Counted from the stretch's first letter, positions 9,758-22,900 are shown. The stretch is 64,000 nt of DNA from Rhipidocladum racemiflorum (GCA_036346355.1 CM070590.1:41573749-41637748); one strand, 5' to 3'. Program-made: numbers and translations. The notes: generated by a model from the letters alone, not told the origin.

Positions 9758-12220
9758 TGTAACACCCCAGCTTCTACTAAGCCCAGAATGTCACCAAACA
9801 TAGACCATAACACGAATAATACCATAATTTAAGGTACATTTCAGCAAGCAATCATTTAGAATAATTGGAAAATTTGACAGCATCTCCTTTGATTATGCAT
9901 GAAAATTAACAACATAACATCATATCAATATGTAGGACAAACAAGATCTCCATACTCAGCGATAATGATAACTAAACATCAACTAAAACATCCATAGGCA
10001 TAGCTAACAAAAGAATAAGCAACAATTTAAGTCTAGAAAGGTATAACAATTCACTCCAAGGCCCACATGATACACATGAGGGAAACAAGCAATCAAAAAG
10101 ACCATACACCAATATTTATTGTAATGCTTAATGCCGTGTCTTCAAAACAAGTGAATTATCTAGATTATGATACTACGTGGAGTAGTGTAGCTAAATCCCT
10201 TTCCCGCGCGCCGTTTTCATGGTACCTAAAGAAACAAACAACGAAAACACAAGCGTGAGTTCATAACTCAGCAAAGTGTAATATAATGAAAAATAGAGTG
10301 CAAGACAACAAACCATCAACTTCAATCTTCATAAGCATTACATACCACATCATTACCAACCTCATGTACACGACATGTAAAAACATCATAATCATCTCTT
10401 AATCAGTATAGCATTCGTCTCATGAGCAACTCAACAACATTCTCATTAACATCTCAAAAGAATTCTCATTCATAGTTTCATTCATGCAATGCAATGCACA
10501 TGTCTCCTGGAAACTCATACCGGTATGGTTGAGTGCACACCCGTCGGCATGCACCCTTTTCCCCCTTCCATCCTGAAGATGGAGGGTGCCTATCACTCAC
10601 TTCCAATCAACTCGGTGATGGAATCACGAGGTAGGACTTACTCAAACGAATAGCCCCGGACTAGTCATAACGGTTCTCACCGACCCAACCGGAATAGTTA
10701 TGACTTATCTCACCGGCCGGCCATGAAAATATGCCATGCATGCAAAATGTACAGCAACGTATACATAAATAGAATATTGCATATCAACATATGGCATCTC
10801 AACATGTAAGACCGTGATCAACAATCAACGGTAACCGTACAAAAACATAGCATGTGAATCCTTTGTCAACGACAAGCATTTTTAATCATAGCATAAAAAC
10901 ATCAGATCATCGACATTATTTAAATCATGACCCAAGGACATCCTATCCATTATAACATGTAATTCATGGCATGGCAAGACAACATGTTATCTATTCCAAA
11001 TACTATCAATCAATTCTAGCAACACGTATAACATACAATCCACGCAAAACACTTGCCTTCAACCACGGGCAACGGAGTGACGAGAGGTTGAGGGCACTCC
11101 CGGAGGCACACCACCTACAAACACGTGCCACACACTCAAATAGAGTCCACAAAACAGCACACATAAGAATCCCACTACCCGACTTCGCTTACAACTCCAA
11201 AAATCAGAAAACAGCAAAACTGTCCCTTCGAGACAGCAGCCTTCCAATGGGCATAACTTCTGTTCTAGGACTCCAAATTGACTAAACGAGTACATCCTCG
11301 CATAGCTTAGGAAATTTCCCAACTTTTTCTAGTTGTAGGGAAAGACTGATTCGGAATCTAATGTTGTTTAATCTAACGTTGAACACGAACTGTCTCAATC
11401 TCGTCTCAGATTTGGCAGCACTCGGTAAAATAGCCATAACTTCCAAACGGCTGGGCGGAATTTCAATTTCTTTATATGCTCTGAAAGTTAATGAAATTAT
11501 CTACAACTTCCTAGAAGTCCTTACGGCCAGATTCCAATTCTAAATTGGCGAAAACGCATGCCCAAGTTCGGGTTCCCAATCTGCCCGAACCAGATCGTGA
11601 ATACATCTCTAGTTTTCATCAAATCTACCCCATGGCAGCACCTCCCATGATCCAAAAACATGGTAATCCCCCTCTACAACAGCATAAGATCTACCCCACA
11701 GGGTTTCCCCATTACCTTCTTGAAGAATCGCAAAACAACCGCTTCTCCTCGCGCGATCTCCACCCGATCTCCTCCTCCCACCGGCTCTCCTCGTCGCGGT
11801 TCCTCCCACCAGCGAGGACAGCACCACGGCAAGGCGTGGTAGTGGAGACGATGCAGAAAGGGCACGGAATGGGGAAGAGGAGGCTTGGGGGGAAGTGGAG
11901 GTGAGGGAGAGGGAGGGCTAGAGAGGAGAGAGGACAAGGAGGTGGGGGGAAGGGGGGTGCGGCGCAAAAGGGGAGGGGGAGGGGCTAGGGCAGCAGGAAA
12001 ACTCCCCCTCCTCACCCCCACATGGGCCAAACAAACCCCACCAACCAGCCCATGAAGGTTCCCCCAAGCCCAACACATCCCCGGAGCGGCCCAAAAGCCC
12101 GAACGTTCGAAACGCGTTAAAACCTCAAACTATAAGATTTTAACCTCCCATACCAAATTTATAATGTGTTTGACCTCATCATTCACATTTTATAAGTTTT
12201 TGACACTCCGTGGTGTCACA
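9758..12220 (-). repeat. Element C 3' LTR (left)
   Basis: It starts TGTAACACCCCAGCTTCTAC and ends CGTGGTGTCACA. Split-leader signals on the minus strand include a 58-nt middle exon 11114-11057 with acceptor TTGTAG and donor AAG|GCAAGT. Its dyad cluster is at 10501-10592. It differs from the right LTR at scattered single bases (for example 9837, 10137 and 10186), so the insertion is recent relative to A. Confidence 0.93.
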
Positions 12221-13505
12221 TTCTTCCCCCCTTCAACAGGATTCGACCTCGAATCCGAGACACACTACTACACAAAACTGCAAAACGAAAGGTAGCTACA
12301 ATATCACAATTCATACCTGAGATGAAAAGCTCGGGATACTTCTCACGCATGCGAGACTCCAGCTCCCAAGTCGCTTCTCTCTCGGTCTGATGTGACCACA
12401 GGACCTTGACAAACTTAAGCGTCCTGTTCTTCATTACTCGCTCCGAAGTCCCCAGAATTTCCACAGGACGGGACTCAAAGGTGAGGTCCTGCTCAAGCAC
12501 TAATGGTTCCAACGGAACCACCAACTCCGGATCATGCAAATATTTCCTCAACATCGAGACATGAAACACATTATGCACACCTTGCATGGATTCCGGTAGC
12601 TCCAAACGATAGGCCAGCCTACCAACTCGGGCGATGATAGGGAATGGCCCAACAAATCTCGGACTGAGCTTGCCTTTGGTGCCAAAACGCACCACACCCT
12701 TGGTGGGAGATACTCGCAAGAGTACGCTATCACCCACCTCAAACTCCAAGTCTCGCTGCCTCACATCAGCATAGCTTTTCTGTCTTCTCTGCGCTGCGAG
12801 AAGATTTTGGCGCACCTCTGCCACACGATCCATGGTCTGCTGCACCCAGTCTGGACCAAGAACGGCTCTCTCTCCCACTGCATCCCAACAAAGTGGCGAT
12901 CGGCACTTCCGGCCATAAAGTACCTCATAAGGAGCAGCCCGGATGCTGGAATGGTAGCTGTTATTATAAGCAAACTCTGCAAGAGGCAAATGATCTTCCC
13001 AACTACCTTTCAAAGCCAACACACAGGCCCTGAGCATGTCCTCCAAAGTCTGGATGGTACGCTCAGACTGCCCATCCGTCTGAGGGTGAAAGGCGGTACT
13101 AAGGCGAAGCTGCGTACCCAAAGCACTCTGCAAACTCTCCCAGAACTTGGAGACAAACTTCGCATCCCGATCAGAAATAATGGTCTTGGGCACACCATGC
13201 AGTCTCACTATCTCCCGCACATAGATGGGAGCAAACTCGCTCGCTGAGTTGGTAGTGCGGATAGGAATGAAATGCGCGGACTTGCTGAGACGATCCACCA
13301 CAACCCAAACAGCATCCTTCCCTCGTGGAGAACGAGGTAAACCAACCACAAAATCCATGGAGATGTCATCCCATGGCCACACAGGGATCTCCAATGGCTG
13401 CAACAGACCGGCGGGACGCTTATGCTCAGCTTTTATCTTCTGACAGATCCCACAAGATGCCACATACTTGGCAATATCCACTCTCATCCTTTTCCACCAG
13501 AAATT
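12216..13505 (-). pseudogene. pol: Element C pol, integrase and chromodomain part
   Basis: After a 1-base loss at about 13501-13510 (AAGAAAATTTC where E and G have AAGAA.AATTTC), the frame continues through the end of the integrase HHCC zinc finger, the catalytic core (VDRLSKSAHFIPIR, ISDRDAKFVSKFWE and FHPQTDGQSERTIQ, giving the D,D,E residues), and a GPY/F-like module (KLSPRFVGPFPI). A C-terminal chromodomain follows (FVKVLWSHQTEREATWE, about 12500-12340). Integrase inserts the cDNA, and chromodomains of this clade are thought to steer insertion to heterochromatin. The stop lies in the 3' LTR. Apart from the frame break the domain set looks intact. Confidence 0.92.
12221..12235 (-). other. 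Polypurine tract of element C
   Basis: The complement of TTCTTCCCCCCTT directly abuts the 3' LTR and would prime plus-strand synthesis. The pol reading frame runs through it and ends on a TGA that overlaps the first LTR bases (12216-12218). Confidence 0.85.
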
Positions 13506-15685
13506 TTCTTCAAGTCCCTGTACATCTTGGTCTCCCCAGGATGGACCGTGTACGGGGTGCGATGAGCCTCTTTCAAAATATCCTCTTTCACTTGGGATTT
13601 CTGAGGCACGCACAGACGACCCTGAAACCTCAAAACTCCCACATCATCAATGGTAAAGTCTCCAGACTTTCCATCCTCAAGGCGTTTCCTCACCTGCTGG
13701 AGCAACCGATCATGCTGCTGTGCCTCCCTCACACGCTCGGGGATCGCTGACTCAAGAATCAATTGAGTTTCAGCTTGCACGGTCCCCGCAAAGCAGTAGG
13801 AGACTCCCAAACGCTCAAAATCAACAACAAGACAATCCACAATAGGGGGCATTGTCTTGCGACTGAGAGCGTCGGCCACCACATTTGCTTTCCCCGGATG
13901 ATACTGGATTGTGAGGTCATAATCTTTTATCAATTCTAGCCATCTCCTCTGCCTCAAGTTCAAATCTTTCTGAGTAAAGATGTACTTGAGGCTCTTGTGA
14001 TCAGTGAAAATATCACAAGACTCGCCATACAGGTAATGCCTCCAAATCTTCAATGCAAACACCACAGCGGCTAGCTCAAGATCATGCGTGGGATAGTTGT
14101 GCTCATGCTTTTTCAGCTGCCTCGATGCATAAGCAATCACCTTGCCATCTTGCATGAGCACACAACCAAGTCCCAAACGCGAAGCATCAGAATAAACCGT
14201 GAAGCGTTTCCCCGGCTCGGGAAGGGTAAGAACAGGAGCAGTCACTAACTTCTCCTTCAAAGTGCAGAAACTGTGCTCACGCTCTGCAGTCCACTGAAAT
14301 TTCATCCCCTTCTGAGTCAGCTGTGAAAGTGGCTTGGCAATGATAGAGAAATCCTGCACAAAACACCGATAGTAGCCAGCCAACCCAAGGAAACTACGCA
14401 CCTCTTTAACATTGGAAGGTCTCTTCCAATCCAAAACTGCTGAGACTTTGCTAGGATCTACTGATATGCCCTCTGGATTGATGATGTGTCCAAGAAAACT
14501 CACTTCTGAAATCCAGAACTCACACTTCTTCAGCTTAGCAAAGAATTGATTCTCCCTCAAAACACTCAGCACTAGCCTCAAATGCTGCTCATGCTCTTCT
14601 TCTGATTTAGAGTAAACCAGAATGTCATCGATGAACACTACCACAAACTCATCAAGGTACTTGTGTAGCATACTGTTCATCGCCTTCATAAAGACAGCAG
14701 GAGCATTAGTTAGTCCAAAAGACATAACTTTAAATTCATAATGCCCATACCTACTGGAGAAACCAGTCTTCTCAATGTCCTGCTCCCTCACACGGATCTG
14801 ATTGTACCCCGACTGAAGATCAATCTTGGAGAACACCTTTGCTCCCTTCAGTTGGTCAAACAAATCCTCAATACGAGGCAAAGGATACTTATTCTTAACT
14901 GTCACTTGATTAAGAGCACGGTAATCAATGCACATACGCCAACTTCCATCCTTCTTCGAAACGAAGAGGACGGGTGCTCCCCATGGTGAAACACTACGCC
15001 GAATGAAGCCCTTGGCCAACAGATCCTCCAACTGCTTCTTCAACTCATCTTGGAAAGGACGAGCCAAACGGTATGGAGAGATGGAAATAGGTCGAGTGCC
15101 AGGAACAAGATCGATGTGAAACTCCACATTCCTCACAGGAGGTAAACCAGGCAACTCATCAGGGAACACATCAACAAACTCCTTCACTACAGGAATATCC
15201 TCAATGGAAACGGAAGAAGATGGCTTTTCTGACAAAGCCATGAGAAAACCCAAATGCCTCAAACGGCGACCAGAAAACAGACTAGTCAAAGCAAAGACGG
15301 AATTGGAGGGTATACCACCCTGAAAGGTCAACTCTACCCCTAACGGGGCCTGCAAGGCAACAGTCTTCCAGAAACAACAGATCTTGGCACGGTACTGATG
15401 CAGCCAGTCCATGCCCAAAATGACATCAAAAGGAGCCAACTGGATCACCATAAGATTGGCAAAGAAAACCTCATCATCGATGGCAATGGTGCAACCCGGG
15501 CAAACCAAAGAGCTAACAATCAAACCCCCAGGAGAACTGACCAACACGGATTCAGAAATCCGCTGAACTCCCAACTTAGCCCTACTAGCAAACTCAGTCA
15601 ACACAAAGGAATAGGATGCTCCGGAATCAAACAAAACAAAGGCGTCAATAGAATCCACGAGCAGAGTACCTGAAACCACCTCTAG
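13484..15685 (-). pseudogene. pol: Element C pol, protease, reverse transcriptase and RNase H part
   Basis: The part is open from the TAG at 15686-15688 to a frame break near 13505. In order it has: an aspartic protease with FDSGASYSF (about 15635-15610); RT with KDGSWRMCIDYRALN and the FIDDIL active site (about 14630); RNase H with YSDASRLGLGCVL and FTDHKSLKYIF; then PGKANVVADALSRK and the start of the integrase zinc finger (HPGETKMYRDL). Together these mature Gag-Pol and copy the RNA. Length and order match Tekay-type polyproteins. The sequence would be contiguous with the knuckle region but for the single TAG. Confidence 0.93.
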
Positions 15686-15688
15686 CTA

Positions 15689-16180
15689 CCCGGCTGACTC
15701 GGCGGTCGTCAAGGCGTAAACTCCTGGTGGCGCCGAAACAGTAGGAGCCCCGACTCCCGGCTGATGCCCCAACAGAGCTGGGGGTGGAGGAGGCAATTGA
15801 GGAGGAGCAGACGGCTGCGGGCACCAGTAAGCCGCTGGTGGCGCCCACGCAAAGGGTGGCTGAGAAGCTGGAGAAGCCATCATGTGCACCGAACCTCTAG
15901 AAGATGCCGCTGGAGTGGGAGGAGAAGACACCGTCTCCCACTTGATGATGCTACCGGGATTCATCCGGCAGACTTGCCCCATGTGGCCGGGCTTGCCACA
16001 GTGGTTGCAACTCCCAGTCCAACCACACTCTGAAGCACGGTGCTCACCACCGCACTTGAAACACTTCATGCCCTGCCCGGGCACCGGACGAACAGCTGCC
16101 CACGAGGAAGACGACTGGGGTGGCCTCATCTTGGCCACTGAGGAGGAGCCCTGCCCCCCTTGAGCTTCTTGAAGGTGGGT
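15689..16180 (-). CDS. Element C nucleocapsid zinc-knuckle region
   Basis: It contains CFKCGGEHRASEC (C-X2-C-X3-H-X4-C, an atypical spacing) and CNHCGKPGHMGQVC (canonical CCHC), followed by a Pro/Ala-rich linker. The frame is -1 relative to the capsid ORF and overlaps its end; peptide conservation with G starts at about 16175 (QGGQGSSS). It binds the RNA genome in the family. It ends at an in-frame TAG (15686-15688) where G and E have a sense codon, so that stop is a private lesion. The same frame resumes right after it with the protease. Confidence 0.88.
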
Positions 16181-17121
16181 CGCAGAGAAGACCCACCTCC
16201 TCCACCAAAGGTCCTCTTCTGGCCCCCGCCTGGGGCCGCAGGAACCCCTGAACCACCCGGGTTTTGCTTATCCCTAGAAAGCTCCAACTCGAGCTCCATG
16301 CCCTTCGCCTGCTCCACCACGGAGCAGAAGTCATGAGGGACAGTCGCCCCCATGACAAATCTGAACTCCTGGTTGACGCCCCTATGGAACCTCCTTGCCT
16401 TCTCCCGATCATCGGCTGCCACAACCGGCATGAAGCGCACCACGCTGTTGAACTCCAACTCATACTCTGCCACCGACCTCTTTCCCTGGGAAAGAGTCGT
16501 CAGAGTATGCTCCATCCGCTCGAGAAAAGACTCTGGGTAGAACTTGGCTCGGAAGCGAGCCACAAAGTCCTCCCAGGTGGCGGGACCAAGATTGGAGGCT
16601 CTAGCAGCCAGAACCCCCTCTAACCAGATATCAGCTTGGCCCTTCAGCTGAAAGGCCACAAAGCGAGCCCTCTGGACCGAGGTCAACTCTAGGACCCCAA
16701 ACTGCCTCTCCATGTACCGCAGCCAATCTGTGGACTGGACCAGCGTCCCCGCTCCGTCAAAAGTGTCAAGACGGAGGGACATCCACTCCCGAAGACTCAT
16801 CCTCGGCTCCGGCGCAGCGGGGCCAATAACTGGGGCCACTGCAAGGGGAGGCACAATTGGGGCCACTGCAGGGGGAGGCACAACAGCAGGGGCTGCCCGC
16901 AACTGCTGGCACAGCTCCTGAATCTCCCTCTGCAGAGCCTGAACTAGATCCTCATTGGCGACAGGTACCTCCGCCCCTGACTGTGCCGCTGGAAGTTCCT
17001 CCTGAGCTGGCCCATGAGCGTTGAGCGAAACGCTACCCACAGCGACAGACTCCACAACTCCCTGGGTGCCTCGCCCCTGGCCTCCACGGCCACGGCGTCC
17101 ACGGCCTCTACCCCTCGGCAT
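16126..17121 (-). CDS. gag: Element C gag (capsid)
   Basis: The start is taken at ATG 17121 because G begins with the same MPRGRGRG and the longer open frame upstream is unconserved. An Arg/Gly-rich basic N-terminus is followed by a Pro/Ala linker and a plant retrotransposon Gag domain at about residues 110-270 (WLRYMERQFGVLE, AFQLKGQADIW, TLSQGKRSVAEYELEFN). The 332-aa product forms the virus-like particle. Its stop comes just after PPQWPR; the zinc knuckles lie in the -1 frame, so a frameshift is needed to extend it. Confidence 0.92.
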   Translation of the reverse strand: MPRGRGRGRRGRGGQGRGTQGVVESVAVGSVSLNAHGPAQEELPAAQSGAEVPVANEDLVQALQREIQELCQQLRAAPAVVPPPAVAPIVPPLAVAPVIGPAAPEPRMSLREWMSLRLDTFDGAGTLVQSTDWLRYMERQFGVLELTSVQRARFVAFQLKGQADIWLEGVLAARASNLGPATWEDFVARFRAKFYPESFLERMEHTLTTLSQGKRSVAEYELEFNSVVRFMPVVAADDREKARRFHRGVNQEFRFVMGATVPHDFCSVVEQAKGMELELELSRDKQNPGGSGVPAAPGGGQKRTFGGGGGSSLRPTFKKLKGGRAPPQWPR

Positions 17122-17420
17122 GGCTTCTATAGTCACACAAGCAAGCATAATCACAATCATAACCACAACATCAACATAATCAAAACTTTCAACAAATAAA
17201 CAGCGCGATACAAAAATCGTAATCCATAAACCCATCCTACTGTGCATCCAAGTGTGTCAGATTTTTAATTTAGTCATACCACTCTTGCAAATTTTAAGGT
17301 TGCTATCCTATAACAAAGTTTTAGTTACAACCTAAGCCATGTTTCTAGATTATCCCACTTCAAATTTTTAGTTGAACCTATGGTATGACACTAAATACAT
17401 AATCCAAGGACCTAATGCCC
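17122..17420 (-). other. Element C 5' untranslated leader
   Basis: This is an AT-rich stretch between the PBS and the gag start, with no gene. In sense it includes a GATTATGCTTGCTTGTGTGAC-like segment just before the ATG. The equivalent leader in G (58647-58973) is of similar length. Confidence 0.6.
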
Positions 17421-17432
17421 GCTCTGATACCA
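17421..17432 (-). other. Primer-binding site of element C
   Basis: GCTCTGATACCA is the complement of TGGTATCAGAGC, the site matching the 3' end of plant initiator tRNA-Met. It lies two bases inside the 5' LTR and fixes the minus orientation. Confidence 0.93.
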
Positions 17433-17434
17433 AC

Positions 17435-19900
17435 TGTAACACCCCAGCTTCTACTAAGCCCAGAATGTCACCAAACATAGACCATAACACGAATAATACC
17501 ATAATTTAAGGTAAATTTCAGCAAGCAATCATTTAGAATAATTGGAAAATTTGACAGCATCTCCTTTGATTATGCATGAAAATTAACAACATAACATCAT
17601 ATCAATATGTAGGACAAACAAGATCTCCATACTCAGCGATAATGATAACTAAACATCAACTAAAACATCCATAGGCATAGCTAACAAAAGAATAAGCAAC
17701 AATTTAAGTCTAGAAAGGTATAACAATTCACTCCAAGGCCCACATGATACACATGAGGGAAACAAGCAATCAAAAAGACCATACACCAATATTTATTGTA
17801 ATGCTTAATGTCGTGTCTTCAAAACAAGTGAATTATCTAGATTATGATACTACGTAGAGTAGTGTAGCTAAATCCCTTTCCCGCGCGCCGTTTTCATGGT
17901 ACCTAAAGAAACAAACAAAGAAAACACAAGCGTGAGTTCATAACTCAGCAAAGTGTAATATAATGAAAAACAGAGTGCAAGACAACAAACCATCAACTTC
18001 AATCTTCATAAGCATTACATACCACATCATTACCAACCTCATGTACACGACATGTAAAAACATCATAATCATCTCTTAATCAGTATAGCATTCGTCTCAT
18101 GAGCAACTCAACAACATTCTCATTAACATCTCAAAAGAATTCTCATTCATAGTTTCATTCATGCAATGCAATTCACATGTCTCCTGGAAACTCATACAGG
18201 TATGGTTGAGTGCACACCCGTCGGCATGCACCCTTTTCCCCCTTCCATCCCGAAGATGGAGGGTGCCTATCACTCGCTTCCAATCACCTCGGTGATGGAA
18301 TCACGAGGTAGGACTTACTCAAACGAATAGCCCCGGACTAGTCATAACGGTTCTCACCGACCCAACCGGAATAGTTATGACTTATCTCACCGGCCGGCCA
18401 TAAAAATATGCCATGCATGCAAAATGGACAGCAACGTATACATAAATAGAATATTGCATATCAACATATGGCTTCTCAACATGTAAGACCGTGATCAACA
18501 ATCAACGGTAACCGTACAAAAACATAGCATGTGAATCCTTTGTCAACGACAAGCATTTTTAATCATAGCATGAGAACATCAGATCATCGACATTATTTAA
18601 ATCATGACCCAAGGACATCCTATCCATTATAACATGTAATTCATGGCATGGCAAGACAACATGTTATCTATTCCAAATACTATCAATCAATTCTAGCAAC
18701 ACGTATAACATACAATCCACGCAAAACACTTGCCTTCAACCATGGGCAACGGAGTGACAAGAGGTTGAGGGCAATCCCGGAGGCACACCACCTGCAAACA
18801 CATGCCACACACTCAAATAGAGTCCACAAAACAGCACACATAAGAATCCCACTACCCGACTTCGCTTACAACTCCAAAAATCAGAAAACAGCAGAACTGT
18901 CCCTTCGAGACAGCAGCCTTCTAATGGGCATAACTTCTGTTCTAAAACTCCAAATTGACTAAACGAGTACATCCCCGCGTAGCTTAGGAAATTTCCCAAC
19001 TTTTTCTAGTTATAGGGAAAGACTGATTCGGACTCTAATGTTGTTTAATCTAACGTTGAACACGAACTGTCTCAATCTCGTCACAGATTTGACAGCGCTC
19101 GGTAAAACAGCCATAACTTCCAAACGGCTTGGCGGAATTTCAATTTATTTATATGCTCTGAAAGTTAATGAAATTATCTACAACTTCATAGAAGTCTGTA
19201 TGGCCAGATTCCAATTCTAAATTGGCGAAAATGCCTGCCCTAGTTCGGGTTCCCAATCTGCCCGAACCAGATCGTGAATACATCTCTAGTTTTCATCAAA
19301 TCTACCCCATGGCAGCACCTCCCATGATCCAAAAACATGGTAATCCCCCTCTACAACAGCATAAGATCTACCCCACAGGGTTTCCCCATTACCTTCTTGA
19401 AGAATCGCAAAACAACCGCTTCTCCTCGCGCGATCTCCACCCGATCTCCTCCTCCCACCGGCTCTCCTCGTCGCGGTTCCTCCCACCAGCGAGGACAGCA
19501 CCACGGCAAGGCGTGGCTGTGGAGACGATGCAGCAAGGGCACGGAATGGGGAAGAGGAGGCTTGGGGGGAAGTGGAGGTGAGGGAGAGGGAGGGCTAGAG
19601 AGGAGAGAGGACAAGGATGTGGGGGGAAGGGGGTGCGGCGCAAAAGGGGAGGGGGAGGGGCTAGGGCAATAGGAAAACTCCCCCTCCTCACCCCCACATG
19701 GGCCAAACAAACCCCACCAACCAGCCCATGAAGGTTCTGCCAAGCCCAACACATCCCCGGAGCGGCCCAAAAAGCCTGAAAACGGCCCGAAACGCGTTAA
19801 AACCTCAAACTATAAGATTTTAACCTCCCATACCAAATTTATAATGTGTTTGACCTCATCATTCACATTTTATAAGTTTTCGACACTCCGTGGTGTCACA
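17435..19900 (-). repeat. Element C 5' LTR (right)
   Basis: On the minus strand it reads TGTGACACCACGG... to ...GGGTGTTACA. TATA-like stretches sit near its start (TATAAAAT near 19865-19875 and TATAAAT near 19838). GC-rich GGCCCA-containing sequence follows, then donor TCAAGAAG|GTAATG (19393/19392), acceptor TTTGCAG before 18791, a 58-nt exon 18791-18734, donor AAG|GCAAGT, and acceptor CTTTAG before 17902. The dyad cluster is at about 18178-18270. This is the copy expected to drive C's transcript. Confidence 0.93.
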
Positions 19901-19905
19901 TGTTT

Positions 19906-19953
19906 AGTCTATGTTTGGTAGCATTCAGGCATTCTAGATGCCGGGGTGTTACA
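19906..19953 (+). repeat. Element B 5' LTR, second part
   Basis: After C's right target duplication (19901-19905), the last 48 bp of B's left LTR resume. They end GATGCCGGGGTGTTACA and match 44184-44231 of the right LTR. Confidence 0.92.
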
Positions 19954-22900
19954 GTTGGTATCAGAGCGGGCTGTAGGTCCTTGGAATGAGTATTTTTAGT
20001 GTCATGCTAGAGGGTACAACTAAAATATGATGTGGCATAACTTAGAAACATGGCTTAGGTCTTAACTAAAATTTTGTCATAGGATAGCAACATTAAAACT
20101 TGCAAAAGTGGTATAACTAATCTAAAATTTGACACACATGGATGCACAGTAGGAAAGGGTATGGGTATCGTTTATTTACGCTTAAATGTTGTATTTAAGC
20201 TTTGATGTTGAATGCTTCATTCGATAAAGCATGTCGCTATGTCTACGAGATAAATGATTGAATTGTTCTTGTGGCGGTGATTAAGTGGGGTTGTGGTGCC
20301 GAAGGGTTTCAGTCACCTCTTTTTGGTTCATAGTAAGGGTGAGGTTTGACGGTGTGGCTAGTTAGCGCCATCACCGAAGAACGATTAACCCCTGTGGGAG
20401 AAGAGTGCTTACCCTTTCTGTCGTAGATCGGGTAGTTGACTGGAGTCAAATAGAAGAGCCAGTGGTGGATTCCTTCGTATGTTCTTTTCCGTTCTGACGG
20501 TCGGTTTTTGTTGTTTTTCTTGGCTTTAGTTGTTTGAAATCAAATGAAAAGTGTTGGGTTTACGTGAATTGTTCCGTAGGCTGTTCGTGGTTTTGTTGTC
20601 CTTGGTTGAAGACGAAGAAAAAGAGTTTTGTGTTGCGCGTCTTTTGGTCGCAATTTTGCTTTGACCTCCGATTTGCGGGTTATTGTGGATTGTCTTGGGG
20701 AGGAAACATTTGCGGTTGTTGTCTCCCTATCTCAGAAAAGAGTTGAAGTTTCTCCTAGTGCCGACCATAGGTTGGGTGGATCTAAGTTTTGAATCTTTAT
20801 CAGAAAAGATTTGGTTGAACATTTGGTTTTTCCCTGGTGCATCCTTCTTCCTTCTTGGAAGTATAGATCTTGAGATTTCTTGAAGAGTTTTGGGTTATCA
20901 AAGTCGGGAATTTGAGAGTTGAGCTCTCTTGCATTTCTATTGGAGTTTTGTTTTTCTTCCTTGCCTGGAAAGGAGAAACTATCTATCGGTGTTCGTTCTT
21001 GATCTTGAGTTGTGGTTATCTTTAAAGTTGAGTTGTATCCTGTTTGTCCAAAGTGAAAATGGTTGTTTAGCACTTTACGTAGTATGTAATAATGTGGTTT
21101 ATGGAATTGGTGTACTCCTAAGTTAATTGGTGAGTTGAATCAATTAAATGTAATTGTTTATCTTTAGCTTAAGATTAAATTAATTCCTCGTGTTGTAGAT
21201 TACTCTATAGCAAGAATGATTAAATGTGTGACTGTTCATGCTTATAATTTGTAGCTTTATGTTAAATATGAGGTAGCACGCTGTTTTTACTTAATGAGAA
21301 GATGACCATTGATAGTGTTTAAAGTTTTAAACCTTGATGCGTAGTGAGAACATTAAGATGATGTAAACTACTATTATTGTTAAAGAAACTTTGCTGGTTG
21401 TTTAAAGATGTTCTAATTTAACGTGTTGATAGAGAAATTTAGTCACGCTGGCTTGTGACTTTAACTTGGAAGTTGATTAGAGTTGCTATTTATGTTGTCG
21501 CAAACCATTAGTATATTTGGAAGTATGCATATGTGTTCCTATAATGCTAGTACCGATATCAATTGGGAAAAATATAGATTTTGTTGTTGTTTTAAGAACA
21601 TTATGCTGGTCTAACTTATTAAATTTATTTTAATAGTTGGAGCATGTTGTGTAGTGACAATTTGTTATGATATGGATAGAGTAACTAAAAACAATGCATT
21701 TGTTTTTATAATTATGCCCATTAATTGATATTGATGACTTAGTAGTGGTGGTAATTGTGTAGATTACCTGTTGGAAGCCATTGTTAAAATGAAGGTTATC
21801 GTAACATGTTGTGATGGAGTGGACCATGGATAATTAACATGATGTAGAATTTAATCCTTAATGAGTGTATACCTTAGAATCATGTTTACGAATTTTTGTC
21901 ATGTGGAGATGATATTCACTTGTTGAAATCATTGATTAATTGATTAAGTTTCGAATGCTGAGAAATTGATGTATGCATGGTATAAAAAAAATTAATAGGT
22001 TGATCAGGCTAAAGTATTTGTTCAAGTAGTATGCTTTAAATTGAGAACATGATGTTATATGATGTGTTTGTCTGTGGGGATCAGGGTGAGGTAGTATTGG
22101 TTGGATGTCTTGTTTTGATAAGCATCCTAAACTTTATTTATAAGTGTTGGGAAAGGTAATAAGAGAAAGAGTTTGTGATGTAGTTTTGGTTGAACTATGA
22201 TGAGGTTTCTCAAGGAGTAAATAGTGAAAACATTGAAGTCTTTAATGGAAAGCGTAGTGGAATACCAGAGATGGTTCTTTTTATGCTGAGTTGGTTTTTA
22301 AAAACCTTTATGGTCTGGTTGAGTTGTTTGCTATTTTGGTTGAAGACGTTCGGTCAAGGTGTTCCTTATGTTTCGTTTCAAAGTTTCCCTAATCTTGTAG
22401 TGGTTGGTGCGAACCTTTGGTTTTGGCTAAATTGGTTAGTGTATGCTATGAGTATGGATTTACACCCAAAAGTTTTTGAGTAGGTCGCGTTCTTTCGCGC
22501 TCACACTAAATTACCTTTGGAATAAATATTTAAAAGGAAGCAGTTGGTCATAACGGGTTGTGTTGGAAACTTTTGAGTTAAGCCCTTGATGTGTAACTCT
22601 ATTTGGCTATAGTTGGAGTTATTTGGAAAATGCGTCTAGTGTTTGCGTATGCTTCAAAAGGTGGATTTCAGGGATGTTTCATCAGTGTTTTGTTGGTAAA
22701 GTGTTCTTTTTGGAAATGAGTTTTCCTTTCTCTTTGAGAAATTTTGTGGCGGTTGCGTGTGCGGATGTTTGACTTTGGAGTCGTTGCCCTTTTCCAAAAT
22801 ATTGACGCTGGTTAGAATGTGAGGTTGCAAATTTAGCTTCCAATTGTTGGAGGGTTATGATATGATGTGGTGCTTTTCCTGTTAACGATGCGGCCGTCAC

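Larger units (their letters stand above)
9758..19900 (-). mobile_element. Element C: Ty3/gypsy chromovirus (Tekay/Del-like), nearly complete
   Basis: LTRs 9758-12220 and 17435-19900 (2463 and 2466 bp) are close to identical by eye. Target duplications TGTTT lie at 9753-9757 and 19901-19905. The order on the minus strand is LTR, PBS, gag, zinc knuckles, protease, RT, RNase H, integrase, chromodomain, PPT, LTR. Three interruptions are visible: a -1 frame change after capsid (shared with G), an in-frame TAG at 15686-15688, and a 1-base loss at about 13505. It is a young insertion that needs little repair to be autonomous in design. Confidence 0.93.

Noticed and set aside
20534..21126. Hydrophobic open frames in B's interior that could look like small membrane proteins
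   Set aside because: They are T-rich non-coding sequence; related elements do not keep the frame beyond the short strings noted in the findings.
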